Of a DNA stretch of 64,000 nucleotides, positions 49,962 through 59,165 are shown piece after piece. The stretch lies in NCBI RefSeq assembly GCF_004917065.1, contig NZ_SSYA01000002.1:1425749-1489748 (forward strand), written 5' to 3'. Under the pieces are notes generated by a model. That model worked only from the letters and a program-made list of their open reading frames with translations. It ran no database searches and was not told the DNA's origin. Made by a program: the position numbers and the translations under genes. This DNA comes from Geomonas ferrireducens. Lineage in GTDB: Bacteria > Desulfobacterota > Desulfuromonadia > Geobacterales > Geobacteraceae. How positions within the stretch are numbered: the first letter of the stretch is position 1; each line of letters begins with the position of its first letter.

Positions 49962-50927
49962 ATGAAACGAAAACTCGCCCAAGCCTTCGCAGTATTCGCC
50001 GCAGTCCTCATGCTGAGCGCGACGGTGCTGGAGACCAGCGCCCATGCCCGCGCCGGCGGCGGGCGTTCCACGGGTAGCCGCGGTTCCCGCAGCTATTCCG
50101 CGCCCGCTTCCTCGTACCAGCAGTCCGCCCCCTACCAGCAGCAGTACTCCCCCTCCCCCATGCCCGGCGGTATGCAGCAGCCCTCGGCAGGCGGCGGCTT
50201 TCTGCGCAGCATGGCGGGCGGCATCGCAGGCGGTCTTTTAGGCGGCATGCTCTTCAGGGGCATGGCCGGGGCCGGCGGCCCGGGATTCGGCGGCGGCGGG
50301 ATCGGCCTCTTCGAAATCGTGCTTCTGGCCGGTATCGCCTACCTCATCTACCGCATGGTGAAAAGGCGCCGCAGCGAGACGCCGCTTGCCAGCGTGCCGG
50401 GCGGCTTCGGGTACGATCGCCAGCAAGGGTACGGGGGACAGCCCATCCCGGCCTCTTACCATGTCGAGGAGCCGGCGCGTGGCGACGTGCAGACCGGTCT
50501 TTCCCATCTGCGCCAGATGGACGCGGGCTTTGACGAGAACCGCTTCAAGGACCTCGTCATGGACAACTTCTTCAGGATCCAGGGTGGCTGGATGAACCGT
50601 GACCTGCAGGTACTCTCCCCGCTGCTTACGCCTGAAATGCAAGGGGTCTTCAAGGAGGACATCGAGCGGCTGTTGCGCGAAGGGCGTGTGAACCGGCTGG
50701 AAAACATCGCGGTGCGCAGCGTGGAGCTGGCCGAGGTGTGGCAGGAGGCGGGTCAGGATTACATCACCACCCTCATCTACGCGAACCTCCTCGACTACAC
50801 GACCGATGAAAACGGCACCGTGGTCGCCGGGAGCAAGACCGAGCCGGTCAAGTTCGAGGAATACTGGACCTTCACGAGGCCGGTCGGCAACAACCCCTGG
50901 CGCCTCGGCGCGATAAACCAGAAATAG
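49962..50927 (+). CDS. Tim44-like domain membrane protein
   Basis: A 321-aa protein. A signal/anchor (AFAVFAAVLMLSATVLETSA) leads into a low-complexity Ser/Gln/Tyr/Gly region, a glycine-rich hydrophobic stretch (GGIAGGLLGGMLFRGMAGAG), and one more membrane segment (IGLFEIVLLAGIAYLIYRMV). The C-terminal ~150 residues match the Tim44-like fold: ENRFKDLVMDNFFRIQGGWM, LSPLLTPEMQGVFKEDIERL and WTFTRPVGNNPWRLGAI. In bacteria such proteins are membrane proteins of uncertain role. Its position behind the riboswitch suggests manganese-responsive expression. Confidence 0.88.
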   Translation: MKRKLAQAFAVFAAVLMLSATVLETSAHARAGGGRSTGSRGSRSYSAPASSYQQSAPYQQQYSPSPMPGGMQQPSAGGGFLRSMAGGIAGGLLGGMLFRGMAGAGGPGFGGGGIGLFEIVLLAGIAYLIYRMVKRRRSETPLASVPGGFGYDRQQGYGGQPIPASYHVEEPARGDVQTGLSHLRQMDAGFDENRFKDLVMDNFFRIQGGWMNRDLQVLSPLLTPEMQGVFKEDIERLLREGRVNRLENIAVRSVELAEVWQEAGQDYITTLIYANLLDYTTDENGTVVAGSKTEPVKFEEYWTFTRPVGNNPWRLGAINQK

Positions 50928-50950
50928 GAAACCGTTTCCGGCTGCGAAAA

Positions 50951-50984
50951 AGAACGGGCGCCTTCTGTCGAAGGCGCCCGTTCT
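50951..50984 (+). terminator. Terminator after the Tim44-like gene
   Basis: AGAACGGGCGCCTTC and GAAGGCGCCCGTTCT form a 15-bp stem with TGTC loop, 24 nt after the stop. The following sequence is AGTATAAT, so the T-run is weak. Confidence 0.7.
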
Positions 50985-51174
50985 AGTATAATACGGCCAC
51001 TTACCTTGACGGCATCTCCCCCACCCCTCCCGATGTATAGCCTATTGATCACCAAGCGTTACTTTTTTTGCCGATACAGCAAGCAACCTGCTGCGCGGCG
51101 TTTTTCAGCTTAAATTAATGGAGACTATTGCCGAACAGTATCTATGCCGGCTCACACATCAAGACAGGAAGACT

Positions 51175-53112
51175 ATGGCAAATTCACCACACAACGAGGA
51201 ATTGCAACGGCTTTGCGCCGTGGTCGAACGGGCGAAACGAGACTGGGAACAGACTTTCGACGCCGTCCCCGACCTCATCACCATCATCGGCGAAGACCAC
51301 TGCATCAAGCGGGTTAACCGCGCCACCGGCGATCTCCTCGGAGTCCACCCGCGCGACCTGGTTGGGAAGAAGTGCTACGAGGTGATGCACAGCTCCGACA
51401 CGCTCCCACCCGGCTGCCCCGGGGCGCTCGCCATGGCATCGGGGACGGTGCAGCAGGCGGAATTCGAAGAAAAATGGCTGCAGCGCACCTTCAGCGTGAC
51501 CGCCTCCCCCATCCGCGACGACGCCGGGCGCGTCACTTCGTGCGTGCATGTGGCCCGCGACGTCACCGAGCGGAAGCAAAAAGAGGATGCCCTTACCGCG
51601 AGCGAGCGTTTCCTGCGCGCCATCACCGACAACATCCCCGGGATGGTCGGTTACTGGGACCGCGAGCTGCGCTGCCGTTTCGCCAACCAGGCTTACCTGC
51701 AGTGGTTCGGCAGAAGGTCAGAAGAGATGCTCGGGATGAGCATCCAGGAGCTGCTGGGGGAGGAGCTTTACAAACAGAACGAGCCTTACCTGCTGCGGGC
51801 TCTCACCGGGGAGGTGCAGCATTTCGAGAGGACGCTCACCAGAACCGACGGCCGCGTCGGCCACACCTGGGCCCACTACATCCCCGACGTGGTCGACGGA
51901 GCGACGCGCGGCTTTTTCGTCCTCGTCACCGACGTGACCGAGCTGAAGCTTGCCGAAGAGGCGAAGGCGGAACTGGAAGCGCGGCTGCAGCAGGCGCAGA
52001 AGATGGAATCGGTGGGGAGGCTCGCCGGCGGGGTGGCCCATGACTTCAACAACCAGCTCACCGTCATCATGGCATATGCCGACATGGGGCTCGAGGCGCT
52101 CGATGCGTCGGACCCGCTTTACCCCATGCTGCAACAGATCGCCCGGGCGGCCGAGCGCTCCGCCGGCCTCACCCATCAGCTCCTCGCCTTCGCGCGCCAG
52201 CAGCCGGTCACGCCGAGGGTGCTCGACCTGAACGAGACGGTTCGGGACATGTTCAAGATGCTCAGAAGGCTCATCGGGGAGCACATCCACCTCACCTGGC
52301 GGGAGTCCGAGGAACCGTGCCGCGTGAAGATCGACCCGACGCAGGCGGACCAGATCATAGCCAACCTGTGCATCAACGCGCGCGACGCCATCGCCGATTA
52401 CGGTGAGATCAGGATCGAAACGGGTACCGAGACCGTCGGCGCGGGAAGAGGCGACCGGGAGATCCTCCCGGGCGAGTATGTGTATCTTGCCGTGCGCGAC
52501 AACGGCTGCGGCATGGACCAGGAAACGCTCAGGCAGATCTTCGACCCCTTCTTCACCACCAAGGAGCTGGGAAAGGGGACCGGGCTCGGGCTCTCGACGG
52601 TGTACGGCATCACGCGGCAAAACGGCGGCTTCATCGAGGTCGAGAGCAGCGCCGGACGGGGGACGCGCTTCACCATCTACCTGCCGCGCTGCCGCGAGGA
52701 GGCGAAGGTTTCCCACGCCGCAGCCACAAGGCACGACGCGGGGGGGGCGGAGACCATCCTACTCGTGGAGGACGAGCCGAGCATCCTCGGCATGGCGCGG
52801 GACCTGCTCGAACATAAGGGGTACCGGGTGCTGGCGGCGCGCTCCCCGGTCGAGGCCCTGTCCGCGGCGGAGCGATGGGAGGGGGAGATCCACCTGCTTT
52901 TGACCGACGTGATCATGAAGCAAATGAACGGGCGCGACCTCTCCCGCGAGCTCGCCGCCCGGCGCCCCGGCATCAAGTGCCTCTACATGTCAGGTTACAC
53001 GGCGGACGTCATCGGGCATCACGGCGTCATGGATGACGACGTCCGCTTCATCGGCAAGCCGTTCAAGGCGACCGAGCTCGCCCGCCGGGTACGCGAGGCG
53101 CTCGACGCGTGA
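51175..53112 (+). CDS. PAS-PAS hybrid histidine kinase with receiver
   Basis: About 645 aa, soluble. The first PAS (FDAVPDLITIIGEDHCIKRV) includes CYEVMHSSDTLPPGCPGA, and the second covers ITDNIPGMVGYWDRELRCRF. HisKA has VGRLAGGVAHDFNNQLTVIM, HATPase has DNGCGMDQETLRQIF and GKGTGLGLSTVYGI, and the C-terminal receiver has ILLVEDEPSILGMARDLLEH with LLLTDVIMKQMNG. The ATG at 51175 has AGGAAGACT upstream; the earlier ATG at 51118 lacks an RBS. No linked response regulator; signal unknown. Confidence 0.92.
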   Translation: MANSPHNEELQRLCAVVERAKRDWEQTFDAVPDLITIIGEDHCIKRVNRATGDLLGVHPRDLVGKKCYEVMHSSDTLPPGCPGALAMASGTVQQAEFEEKWLQRTFSVTASPIRDDAGRVTSCVHVARDVTERKQKEDALTASERFLRAITDNIPGMVGYWDRELRCRFANQAYLQWFGRRSEEMLGMSIQELLGEELYKQNEPYLLRALTGEVQHFERTLTRTDGRVGHTWAHYIPDVVDGATRGFFVLVTDVTELKLAEEAKAELEARLQQAQKMESVGRLAGGVAHDFNNQLTVIMAYADMGLEALDASDPLYPMLQQIARAAERSAGLTHQLLAFARQQPVTPRVLDLNETVRDMFKMLRRLIGEHIHLTWRESEEPCRVKIDPTQADQIIANLCINARDAIADYGEIRIETGTETVGAGRGDREILPGEYVYLAVRDNGCGMDQETLRQIFDPFFTTKELGKGTGLGLSTVYGITRQNGGFIEVESSAGRGTRFTIYLPRCREEAKVSHAAATRHDAGGAETILLVEDEPSILGMARDLLEHKGYRVLAARSPVEALSAAERWEGEIHLLLTDVIMKQMNGRDLSRELAARRPGIKCLYMSGYTADVIGHHGVMDDDVRFIGKPFKATELARRVREALDA

Positions 53113-53238
53113 CAAGGATGCAGGCGCCTCTTGCGTACCCCTTCAAAGGCAGGCGCGGGATCAAGGCTGCCCTTTGCATGGTTTTTCAGGCAATTACGTA
53201 AACAGGAGTCCCCTCGCACTCGAGCGATGCAAGAGCCT

Positions 53239-53404
53239 AACGTCCCCCCCTTTGCGAAGGGGGGACAGAGGGGATTTGCCTTGGTCTGACTGTATAACGC
53301 CTGCTGCCACAGCCATCGCGGACACTGCGTTTAGTAGATGAACAGATGAAAAACAAAGATAAAAGCAAATCCCCCCCGTCCCCCCTTCGCAAAGGGGGGA
53401 GCGT
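53239..53404. repeat. Dispersed inverted-repeat element, copy 2
   Basis: Left arm ACGTCCCCCCCTTTGCGAAG with GGGGACAGAGGGGATTTGCC; right arm GCAAATCCCCCCCGTCCCCC with TTCGCAAAGGGGGGAGCG. Same family as 13214-13303, here separated by ~80 bp of unrelated sequence. Confidence 0.75.
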
Positions 53405-53439
53405 AACGCCATCAGCGACGCTTCGGGGCCACAGTGACT

Positions 53440-53476
53440 AAAAAAGCCCCGCCTCCACAAGGGAGACGGGGCTTTT
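53440..53476. terminator. Bidirectional terminator of the octaheme reductase and hybrid kinase
   Basis: AAAAAGCCCCG and CGGGGCTTTTT pair, with an inner CTCC/GGAG, giving A- and T-runs for both strands between the convergent genes. Confidence 0.85.
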
Positions 53477-53501
53477 TCGTTTCTGAGCTGCCGAGCTTCG
53501 C

Positions 53502-55115
53502 TTACTTCTTCGGCTCGTCCTTCTTCGCCACGGTCATGGCGTCGTTCAGGATCTTCACGCCGGCCTTGGAGGCGGCGATGGAACCGGTGAGCGACTCGCG
53601 GGCGAGGTCGGGGTTGTGGAAGCCGTCGGAATTCTCCGCGGTCCAGTACTCCCAGAGGACGTGCGCTTCCTCATGCTTCGCGCGCGCCTCGTCGAGAACG
53701 GCCGGGGAGACCCCCATCCTCTGCGCCGCGGCGTAGGTGTCGATCAGCTGACCGAGCCAGTACTCGGCCTTGCGCATCTTGCCTTTCACGTAGTTCTGCA
53801 CCGCGTCGATCTCGTAAGCCTTCTTCGCCACGCTGTCCTTCGGATGGCAGCCAAGGCATGCCTCCTTCACGTGATTCTTCGGACGGATGACACCGTGGGT
53901 GGAGAACATCTTGCCGTCCTTACCCTTATGTTTGGGCATGTGGCACTGGTGGCACTGAACGCCCGCCTTGTCGTGCACGCTCCCCGCGTAGGTCTCCGTC
54001 TCCGGGTGCTGGAACTTGATCAGGCGCGCGCCGGTGATGGCGTGCTTGAAGTCGAAGAAGTTCAGCTCCTGGTAGTGCTTTAACAACTGCAGCGAGTTCT
54101 TCAGCGGGAAGTGGTTGGTGCGGATATCGTCGTACTTGACCGGCTTGCCGTCGCTCCACTGGGTGCCCGCGTTGCAGTTGTACTCGACATGGCACTGCGC
54201 ACACATCATGCGGGAGTCGGTTTTCTGCATCACGCCGATCTTCCTGAAGCCGCGGAAGTCGATCACCTTCAGGTCGGTGGCGCCGTTTTTGGCGAAGATG
54301 TTACCCTTCGGGTCCTTCTCTATGGCCTGGATCAGGGCGTCGCGCACCACGCGCGGCTGGGTGCCGTGCGGGTCGTGGCAGTGCACGCAGCCGAGCGGGT
54401 TGTTGGTGTCCTTGGCCACGTCGACGACGTTGGAGCTGCGGTCCCACTTGGCGCGCGGGTCCTTGTCTCCCATGAACTTCCACTTGAGGAGGTGATCCGA
54501 GGTCTTGCACTGGATGCAGGTGGCGTTACCCGCCATGGCGGTTTCCGGGAGCTTCTTCCCGGTGTCGGTCAACACGTCCCAGGTCTTGCCGGTCGAGGTG
54601 ACCCCTTTCCACCCCTCCTTGAACTGGAAGCGCCCCCCCTGGAAGCGGTCCACGGCGAACTGGTCGATGACCATGAAGGCGTGGCCGCGCGGCTCGTCAT
54701 GCTCGAAGGTGAAACCGTGCCCGGCGAGAAGCTTGTCCTGCATCGGGGAGCGGCCGGTGGGGGTGCCCTTCTCCTTACGCGCCGGAGCCTCGTAGTTCAC
54801 CTCGAAGAAGCTGTCGTACTGACTCTTGTGGCACTTGCCGCAGAGCGCGGCGTCGATGAGGGTGACCGGCTTGTTCTTTTCCGGGTCGCTCATGTGGGCG
54901 TCGAGCTTGTCATGACAGACCTTGCAGGAGAGCTTCGCGTGCTTGCTCCCCTCCTTGAGCGCCTTCACCTCGTCATGACAGTCGTAGCACTTGGCCCTGC
55001 CGTCGTTAGCGACCTGCACCGGCTTGCCCTTCGCAGCCACGGTCAGGGCGGGGATGGACAGAAGCGCGATGGCTCCTGCTACTGCCGCCGTCACAGCCAG
55101 ATTCTTCTTGAGCAT
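53502..55115 (-). CDS. Octaheme cytochrome c nitrite reductase (ONR type)
   Basis: A 537-aa exported cytochrome with signal peptide (VTAAVAGAIALLSIPALTVA). Eight heme motifs: CYDCH 43-47, CKVCH 64-68, CGKCH 92-96, CIQCK 200-204, CVHCH 243-247, CAQCH 305-309, CHQCH 388-392 and CLGCH 420-424. The fourth is the lysine-ligated catalytic heme, as in Thioalkalivibrio octaheme reductases. R143 (PRGH), Y312 and H370 (QHPE) fill the active site, and C314 two residues after Y312 reproduces the Tyr-Cys pair that is cross-linked in that enzyme. It should reduce nitrite, and probably hydroxylamine and sulfite, with nitrite to ammonium as the main reaction. AAAGGAGG precedes the ATG. Confidence 0.93.
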   Translation of the reverse strand: MLKKNLAVTAAVAGAIALLSIPALTVAAKGKPVQVANDGRAKCYDCHDEVKALKEGSKHAKLSCKVCHDKLDAHMSDPEKNKPVTLIDAALCGKCHKSQYDSFFEVNYEAPARKEKGTPTGRSPMQDKLLAGHGFTFEHDEPRGHAFMVIDQFAVDRFQGGRFQFKEGWKGVTSTGKTWDVLTDTGKKLPETAMAGNATCIQCKTSDHLLKWKFMGDKDPRAKWDRSSNVVDVAKDTNNPLGCVHCHDPHGTQPRVVRDALIQAIEKDPKGNIFAKNGATDLKVIDFRGFRKIGVMQKTDSRMMCAQCHVEYNCNAGTQWSDGKPVKYDDIRTNHFPLKNSLQLLKHYQELNFFDFKHAITGARLIKFQHPETETYAGSVHDKAGVQCHQCHMPKHKGKDGKMFSTHGVIRPKNHVKEACLGCHPKDSVAKKAYEIDAVQNYVKGKMRKAEYWLGQLIDTYAAAQRMGVSPAVLDEARAKHEEAHVLWEYWTAENSDGFHNPDLARESLTGSIAASKAGVKILNDAMTVAKKDEPKK

Positions 55116-55223
55116 GTTTCCTCCTTTTTCAGGGTTTATGGGGAGTGATCCCTCTAGACACCTCATTGCAGCGCCTCCAGACGGAGGCGCTGGTATTCAT
55201 GCACGAAACGGTCGGGAAAATAT

Positions 55224-55237
55224 TTGACCAAAGTCAA
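55224..55237. promoter_or_regulatory. HcpR/Crp-Fnr-type dyad before the octaheme reductase
   Basis: TTGACCAAAGTCAA, exactly as upstream of the heme kinase at 30605-30618. It is centred about 115 nt upstream of the start. An ATGAAT -10-like element on the minus strand (55195-55200), preceded by TGC, lies ~33 bp downstream. Confidence 0.65.
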
Positions 55238-55254
55238 TTTTTGCCGGAATTTCC

Positions 55255-57150
55255 TTACAGTTTGAACCTACCCACGATGCGCTCCAGGCCGTGGGCGACC
55301 TCGGTCAACTCCCCGGCGGTCCCTTCGCTTTCGTGTGCCCCGTGGGCGGTCTGCTGCACCACGTTGGTCACGAGGTGGATGCTGGAGGAAATCTCGCCGG
55401 TGGTCGCGGTCTGCTCCTCGGCCGCCGTGGCGATCTGGTTCACCTGTGCGGTGACTTCGTCCACCTGCCCCAGGATGCGGTGCAGCGCCTCCTCGAGACG
55501 CACGGCCTCATCGACCCCGCGCTCGGTCTGCTGCACACCCTGCTCCATCGACGAGATCGCCTCGCGGGTCTCCGCCTGCATGGTCCGGATCATCTCGCCG
55601 ATCTCCTTGGTGGCGCGCGTGGTCCGCTCGGCGAGCGCCCGCACCTCGTCGGCGACGACGGCGAAGCCGCGTCCCTGCTCTCCCGCCCGGGCCGCCTCGA
55701 TGGCCGCGTTCAAGGCGAGGAGGTTCGTCTGGTCGGCGATATCCTCGATGGTGGCGACGATGGCGCCGATCTGTTCGCTTCTCTGCCCGAGGGACGAGAT
55801 CGCCCCGGCGTTGTTCCGGGTCTGCTCGCCGCGCTCCCTGATCCCGGCAAGGGTCGCGGTGAGCACCGTGAATCCCTCCTGGGCGGTCACGGTGGCCACC
55901 TTGGAACTTTGCGCGGCGAGGTGGCAGTTGCGCGCTATGTCTGTCGCAGTTGCGGCCATCTCCTCGGCCGCCGTGGCGACCCCGACGGTCTGGGCCGCGG
56001 CCGCCTCTGCGGCGCCGGAGATGGAACCGGCGGTAGCGTTCAGGCGCTCCACGCCCCCCGAAAGCCGATGCGCCGAAGCGGCGATCTCGAGGATGATGGT
56101 GCGCATGCTGGCGATGAACCGGTTCAGCCTGCCGGCCAGCTCGCCGATCTCGTCGCTGCGGCTTCCCACCTCGATGGTGCGGGTCAAGTCCCCTTCCCCG
56201 TCGGCCAGCTCGGCCACGCGCTCGCACAAAAGGCCCAGCGGGGCGAGCAGTCTTTTCAGCACCAGGACCACCACGAAAAGGCCGGCCACCAGGAAGGCAG
56301 CGCCGATCATGGCGAGGACGAAGAACTGGCGGCGCACAGGGGCCGCGACCTCGTCACGGTCCGCGGTGACGCAGAGATACCACCCGGTCGAGGGAACGCG
56401 GGCGTAAGACATCATCTTCTGCTTTCCCTGGTAGCGGTAGGTGAACTGCCCCGTCTCCCCGCCGGAGAAGCGCCCCTCGATCCCGGCGAAGTCGGGGGAG
56501 AGCTCCTGCAGCTTCTTCTTCATCGCGAGCCCTTCGGCCGGATGGGCGAGGATCTTCCCCTTGCCGTCGCTCAAAAAGGCGTACCCGGAGGAGCCGAACT
56601 TGAGACCCAGCACCGTCTTGGTGACGAAGTCGAGGTTCACGTCGGAGCCGTAAACGCCGACCAGGGCACCCTGATCGAGGATGGGGCTCACGAAGGTGAT
56701 GATCGCCTTCCCGGTGGAGGCCGCGATGTACGGGTCGGTCACCCCGGTCTTTTGCTCGGTTTTCCCCTGGGCGTACCAGGGGCGCTTGCGCGGGTCGTAG
56801 TCCGCGGGGGGCTTCCAGTCGTCCGAATAGATCACGCTACCGTCCTCGAAGCCCGGGTGCGTCTTCGAGAAGCCGCCGGCGGCGTTGTGGGTCTTGATCG
56901 CGTTGGCCGCGTATGTGGGATTTCCGTGATGAAGCGCCAGGTCCTTCGCACCGGCATCCACCACGGCGAGTTTGTCCTGGATCCAGATATTGAGGTTGGC
57001 CGCGTTGTCCTTGGCGAGGACGACCATCTTGTCCTCGAGCATGCGCGACATGATGTTGCCTGAACTGACGAAAGCGGCCGCCACGAGGGCGGTTGTTGCA
57101 ATGGCAAAGACGATGACTACCGTAAGGTAAACCTTCCTTCTCAAGTTCAT
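55255..57150 (-). CDS. Methyl-accepting chemotaxis protein with dCache sensor
   Basis: A 631-aa transmembrane chemoreceptor. Membrane segment 1 is at residues ~7-30, and the periplasmic dCache-type domain extends to ~280 ([40 protein letters not shown]). Segment 2 ([20 protein letters not shown]) leads to a HAMP domain and the signalling hairpin ([32 protein letters not shown]), with no CheB/R pentapeptide at the end. It has a sigma-28-like promoter, so it belongs with the flagellar/chemotaxis regulon. It neighbours the octaheme reductase, but ligand specificity is not visible. Confidence 0.93.
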   Translation of the reverse strand: MNLRRKVYLTVVIVFAIATTALVAAAFVSSGNIMSRMLEDKMVVLAKDNAANLNIWIQDKLAVVDAGAKDLALHHGNPTYAANAIKTHNAAGGFSKTHPGFEDGSVIYSDDWKPPADYDPRKRPWYAQGKTEQKTGVTDPYIAASTGKAIITFVSPILDQGALVGVYGSDVNLDFVTKTVLGLKFGSSGYAFLSDGKGKILAHPAEGLAMKKKLQELSPDFAGIEGRFSGGETGQFTYRYQGKQKMMSYARVPSTGWYLCVTADRDEVAAPVRRQFFVLAMIGAAFLVAGLFVVVLVLKRLLAPLGLLCERVAELADGEGDLTRTIEVGSRSDEIGELAGRLNRFIASMRTIILEIAASAHRLSGGVERLNATAGSISGAAEAAAAQTVGVATAAEEMAATATDIARNCHLAAQSSKVATVTAQEGFTVLTATLAGIRERGEQTRNNAGAISSLGQRSEQIGAIVATIEDIADQTNLLALNAAIEAARAGEQGRGFAVVADEVRALAERTTRATKEIGEMIRTMQAETREAISSMEQGVQQTERGVDEAVRLEEALHRILGQVDEVTAQVNQIATAAEEQTATTGEISSSIHLVTNVVQQTAHGAHESEGTAGELTEVAHGLERIVGRFKL

Positions 57151-57203
57151 TGTGCTTCCTCTGTTTTGGGTGGGATGTGAATAAGGAGTTAACCCAAAAA
57201 GTT

Positions 57204-57230
57204 TTATCGGTAGTCACAGAAGCAACTTGA
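57204..57230 (-). promoter_or_regulatory. Sigma-28 (FliA-type) promoter of the chemoreceptor
   Basis: Minus strand TCAAGTTG-N11-ACCGATAA, close to TAAAGTTT-N11-GCCGATAA with exact spacing, about 55-80 nt upstream of the start codon. Confidence 0.75.
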
Positions 57231-57236
57231 GATGTT

Positions 57237-57542
57237 ATGAGTTTACCTTTTGCTATTGAGGTTGCAACAGTGAGAGAAAAACTTGAGGGTGATTCGTCCT
57301 ATGACAGAGTAAAGGCAGCGGGATTCAGTACATTCGGCTGTTGTGACTGCATGACCGCTCGTGCGAAGCTTGACGGGAAGGGACCGCTTTTCGAATTTCC
57401 TGACGTCTTGAAGAGGCGACGAGCCGAGAAAAAAGCGCGCCGCATGCAGGGGATATTTTACAAAGGGGGGGTCAGGCGGAGGCGGGAAAGGATGAGCCGT
57501 TCAGGGTCTCCCGGATGGTCCCGAGCAATTCGTCCGGTTTGA
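57237..57542 (+). CDS. Doubtful small ORF
   Basis: A 101-codon frame (SYDRVKAAGFSTFGCCDCMT is the only striking segment) without a convincing RBS, overlapping the 3' end of the hybrid kinase on the other strand by ~70 bp. It could be a decayed gene. Listed because the stretch before 57460 is not otherwise explained. Confidence 0.2.
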   Translation: MSLPFAIEVATVREKLEGDSSYDRVKAAGFSTFGCCDCMTARAKLDGKGPLFEFPDVLKRRRAEKKARRMQGIFYKGGVRRRRERMSRSGSPGWSRAIRPV

Positions 57543-59112
57543 CCGGCTTTGGGAGATAGGTCCCGCTGCCGGCAAGCCCGCTCTGCGACATGACGTCGGC
57601 GGGGTAGCCGCTCATGAAGATGACCGGCAGCCCCGGGGCGAGCTGCCTTACCTTCTCGCTAAGCAGCCTGCCGTTTAGTCGCGGCATGATCACGTCGGTG
57701 AGCAGAAGCCTTACCGTGCCCGACTCCTTCTCGAACACGCGCAGCGCCTCCTCACCCTCCCTCGCCACCAGCACGCGGTAGCCGTGCTGCTCGAGGAGCA
57801 TCTGCGTCATCCCCCGGACGGTCCGGTCGTCCTCGACGAGGAGGATGGTCTCGCTCCCCGTGCTCCTGGCAAAAGCGGCGGACGCCGTCCCCTGCTCCGT
57901 TTGCGCACCGCAAAGGGGGAGGTAGATGCTGAAGCTGGTGCCGGCGCCCGGCTCGCTGTTGACCCGGATCAGTCCGTTGTGCTTCCTGATGATGCCGTAG
58001 CTCGAGGAGAGGCCGAGGCCGGTCCCCTTCCCCACCTCCTTGGTGGTGAAGAAGGGCTCGAAGACCCGCGCCTGCACTTCCTTGTCCATCCCGGTCCCGT
58101 TGTCGGCGACCACGATCGCGGCGTAGCTCCCGGGCGGCAGATCCTCGTCCCGAAGTTCCACCGTCGCCGTCGTGATGCTCAGCACCCCGCCTCCGGGCAT
58201 GGCGTCGCGTGCGTTCACCGCGAGGTTGATGAGGACCTGCTCCACCTGCCTGCGGTCGGCACAGATGCAAAGCGGCGCCTCGCAAAGACGCACCACCAGC
58301 TCGATCTCCTCGGTGATCAGCCGGGAGAGGCTCTTGTGCAGGTCGCCGACCACGAGGTTCACGTCCATGGCGTCCAGATGCACCTCCTGCTTGCGGCTGA
58401 AGGCAAGGAGGCTCCGGGTCATCTCGGCGGCGCGCTCCGCCGAAATCATGATCTCCCTGGCCATGGAGGCGGCTTCGCTACCCGCGCCGTTTAACTGGAT
58501 GAGCGAAGCGTACCCGGCTATGACGGTGAGGATGTTGTTGAAGTCGTGGGCGATGCCGCCTGCCAGCGTGCCGATCGCCTCCATCTTCTGGGATTGCCTC
58601 AACTGCTCCTCGAGAAGCTTGTTCTCGGTGATGTCCTTGATCAGGCAGGCCGCCCGGTCGACGCGCCCGGCATCGTCGCGGATCGGTGACATGGTGACCA
58701 GAATGCTGCGCAACCCCTTGTCCGGATAGTGGTAGGTGTCCTCGTAACTCACCTCCCCTCCGGCCAGGCAGACCTCGAGCTGCGCCCTGATCCGCTCGAA
58801 GGTGGCGCTGCCGATCACCTCGGGGAGGGTTTTCCCCACCACATCGGGGAAAACGCTGCCGCGCGCCTCCAGATAGGCCCTGTTGGCCATCAGGTAGCGG
58901 TAGTCGCGGTCGAAGACGAAGATCATGTCGCCGGTGCACTCGACCGCCTTCCGGTACTCTATGAGACGTGTTTGTGCCCGCTTGAGTTCCTCGACCTTCT
59001 GCTGCAGCGTACGGTTCACGCTGACCAGCTCCTGGTACATGGAACGCTGTCCCCCCCCGGTCGGGAAGGAGAACATCCCGTATTCGGTGTTATCCAGGTG
59101 TGAAAACGGCAT
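57472..59112 (-). CDS. PAS hybrid histidine kinase with receiver
   Basis: A 546-aa soluble kinase: coiled coil, PAS (AVECTGDMIFVFDRDYRYLM), HisKA with IGTLAGGIAHDFNNILTVIA, HATPase (VVADNGTGMDKEVQARVFEP, GKGTGLGLSSSYGI), and a C-terminal receiver (ILLVEDDRTVRGMTQMLLEQ, LLLTDVIMPRLNG). The domain plan and residues match the other hybrid kinase at 51175-53112, so they may be paralogues. GGAGGGAGC precedes the ATG. Signal and target unknown. Confidence 0.92.
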   Translation of the reverse strand: MPFSHLDNTEYGMFSFPTGGGQRSMYQELVSVNRTLQQKVEELKRAQTRLIEYRKAVECTGDMIFVFDRDYRYLMANRAYLEARGSVFPDVVGKTLPEVIGSATFERIRAQLEVCLAGGEVSYEDTYHYPDKGLRSILVTMSPIRDDAGRVDRAACLIKDITENKLLEEQLRQSQKMEAIGTLAGGIAHDFNNILTVIAGYASLIQLNGAGSEAASMAREIMISAERAAEMTRSLLAFSRKQEVHLDAMDVNLVVGDLHKSLSRLITEEIELVVRLCEAPLCICADRRQVEQVLINLAVNARDAMPGGGVLSITTATVELRDEDLPPGSYAAIVVADNGTGMDKEVQARVFEPFFTTKEVGKGTGLGLSSSYGIIRKHNGLIRVNSEPGAGTSFSIYLPLCGAQTEQGTASAAFARSTGSETILLVEDDRTVRGMTQMLLEQHGYRVLVAREGEEALRVFEKESGTVRLLLTDVIMPRLNGRLLSEKVRQLAPGLPVIFMSGYPADVMSQSGLAGSGTYLPKPVKPDELLGTIRETLNGSSFPASA

Positions 59113-59165
59113 GCTCCCTCCACGTGGGCAACTTCATTACGGTACGGAAAACTCTGGAGTCTTAC

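Larger units (their letters stand above)
53113..53501. other. Gap between the hybrid kinase and the octaheme reductase
   Basis: The 389-bp stretch holds the dispersed inverted-repeat element and the terminator of the reductase; nothing coding is supported. Confidence 0.65.
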
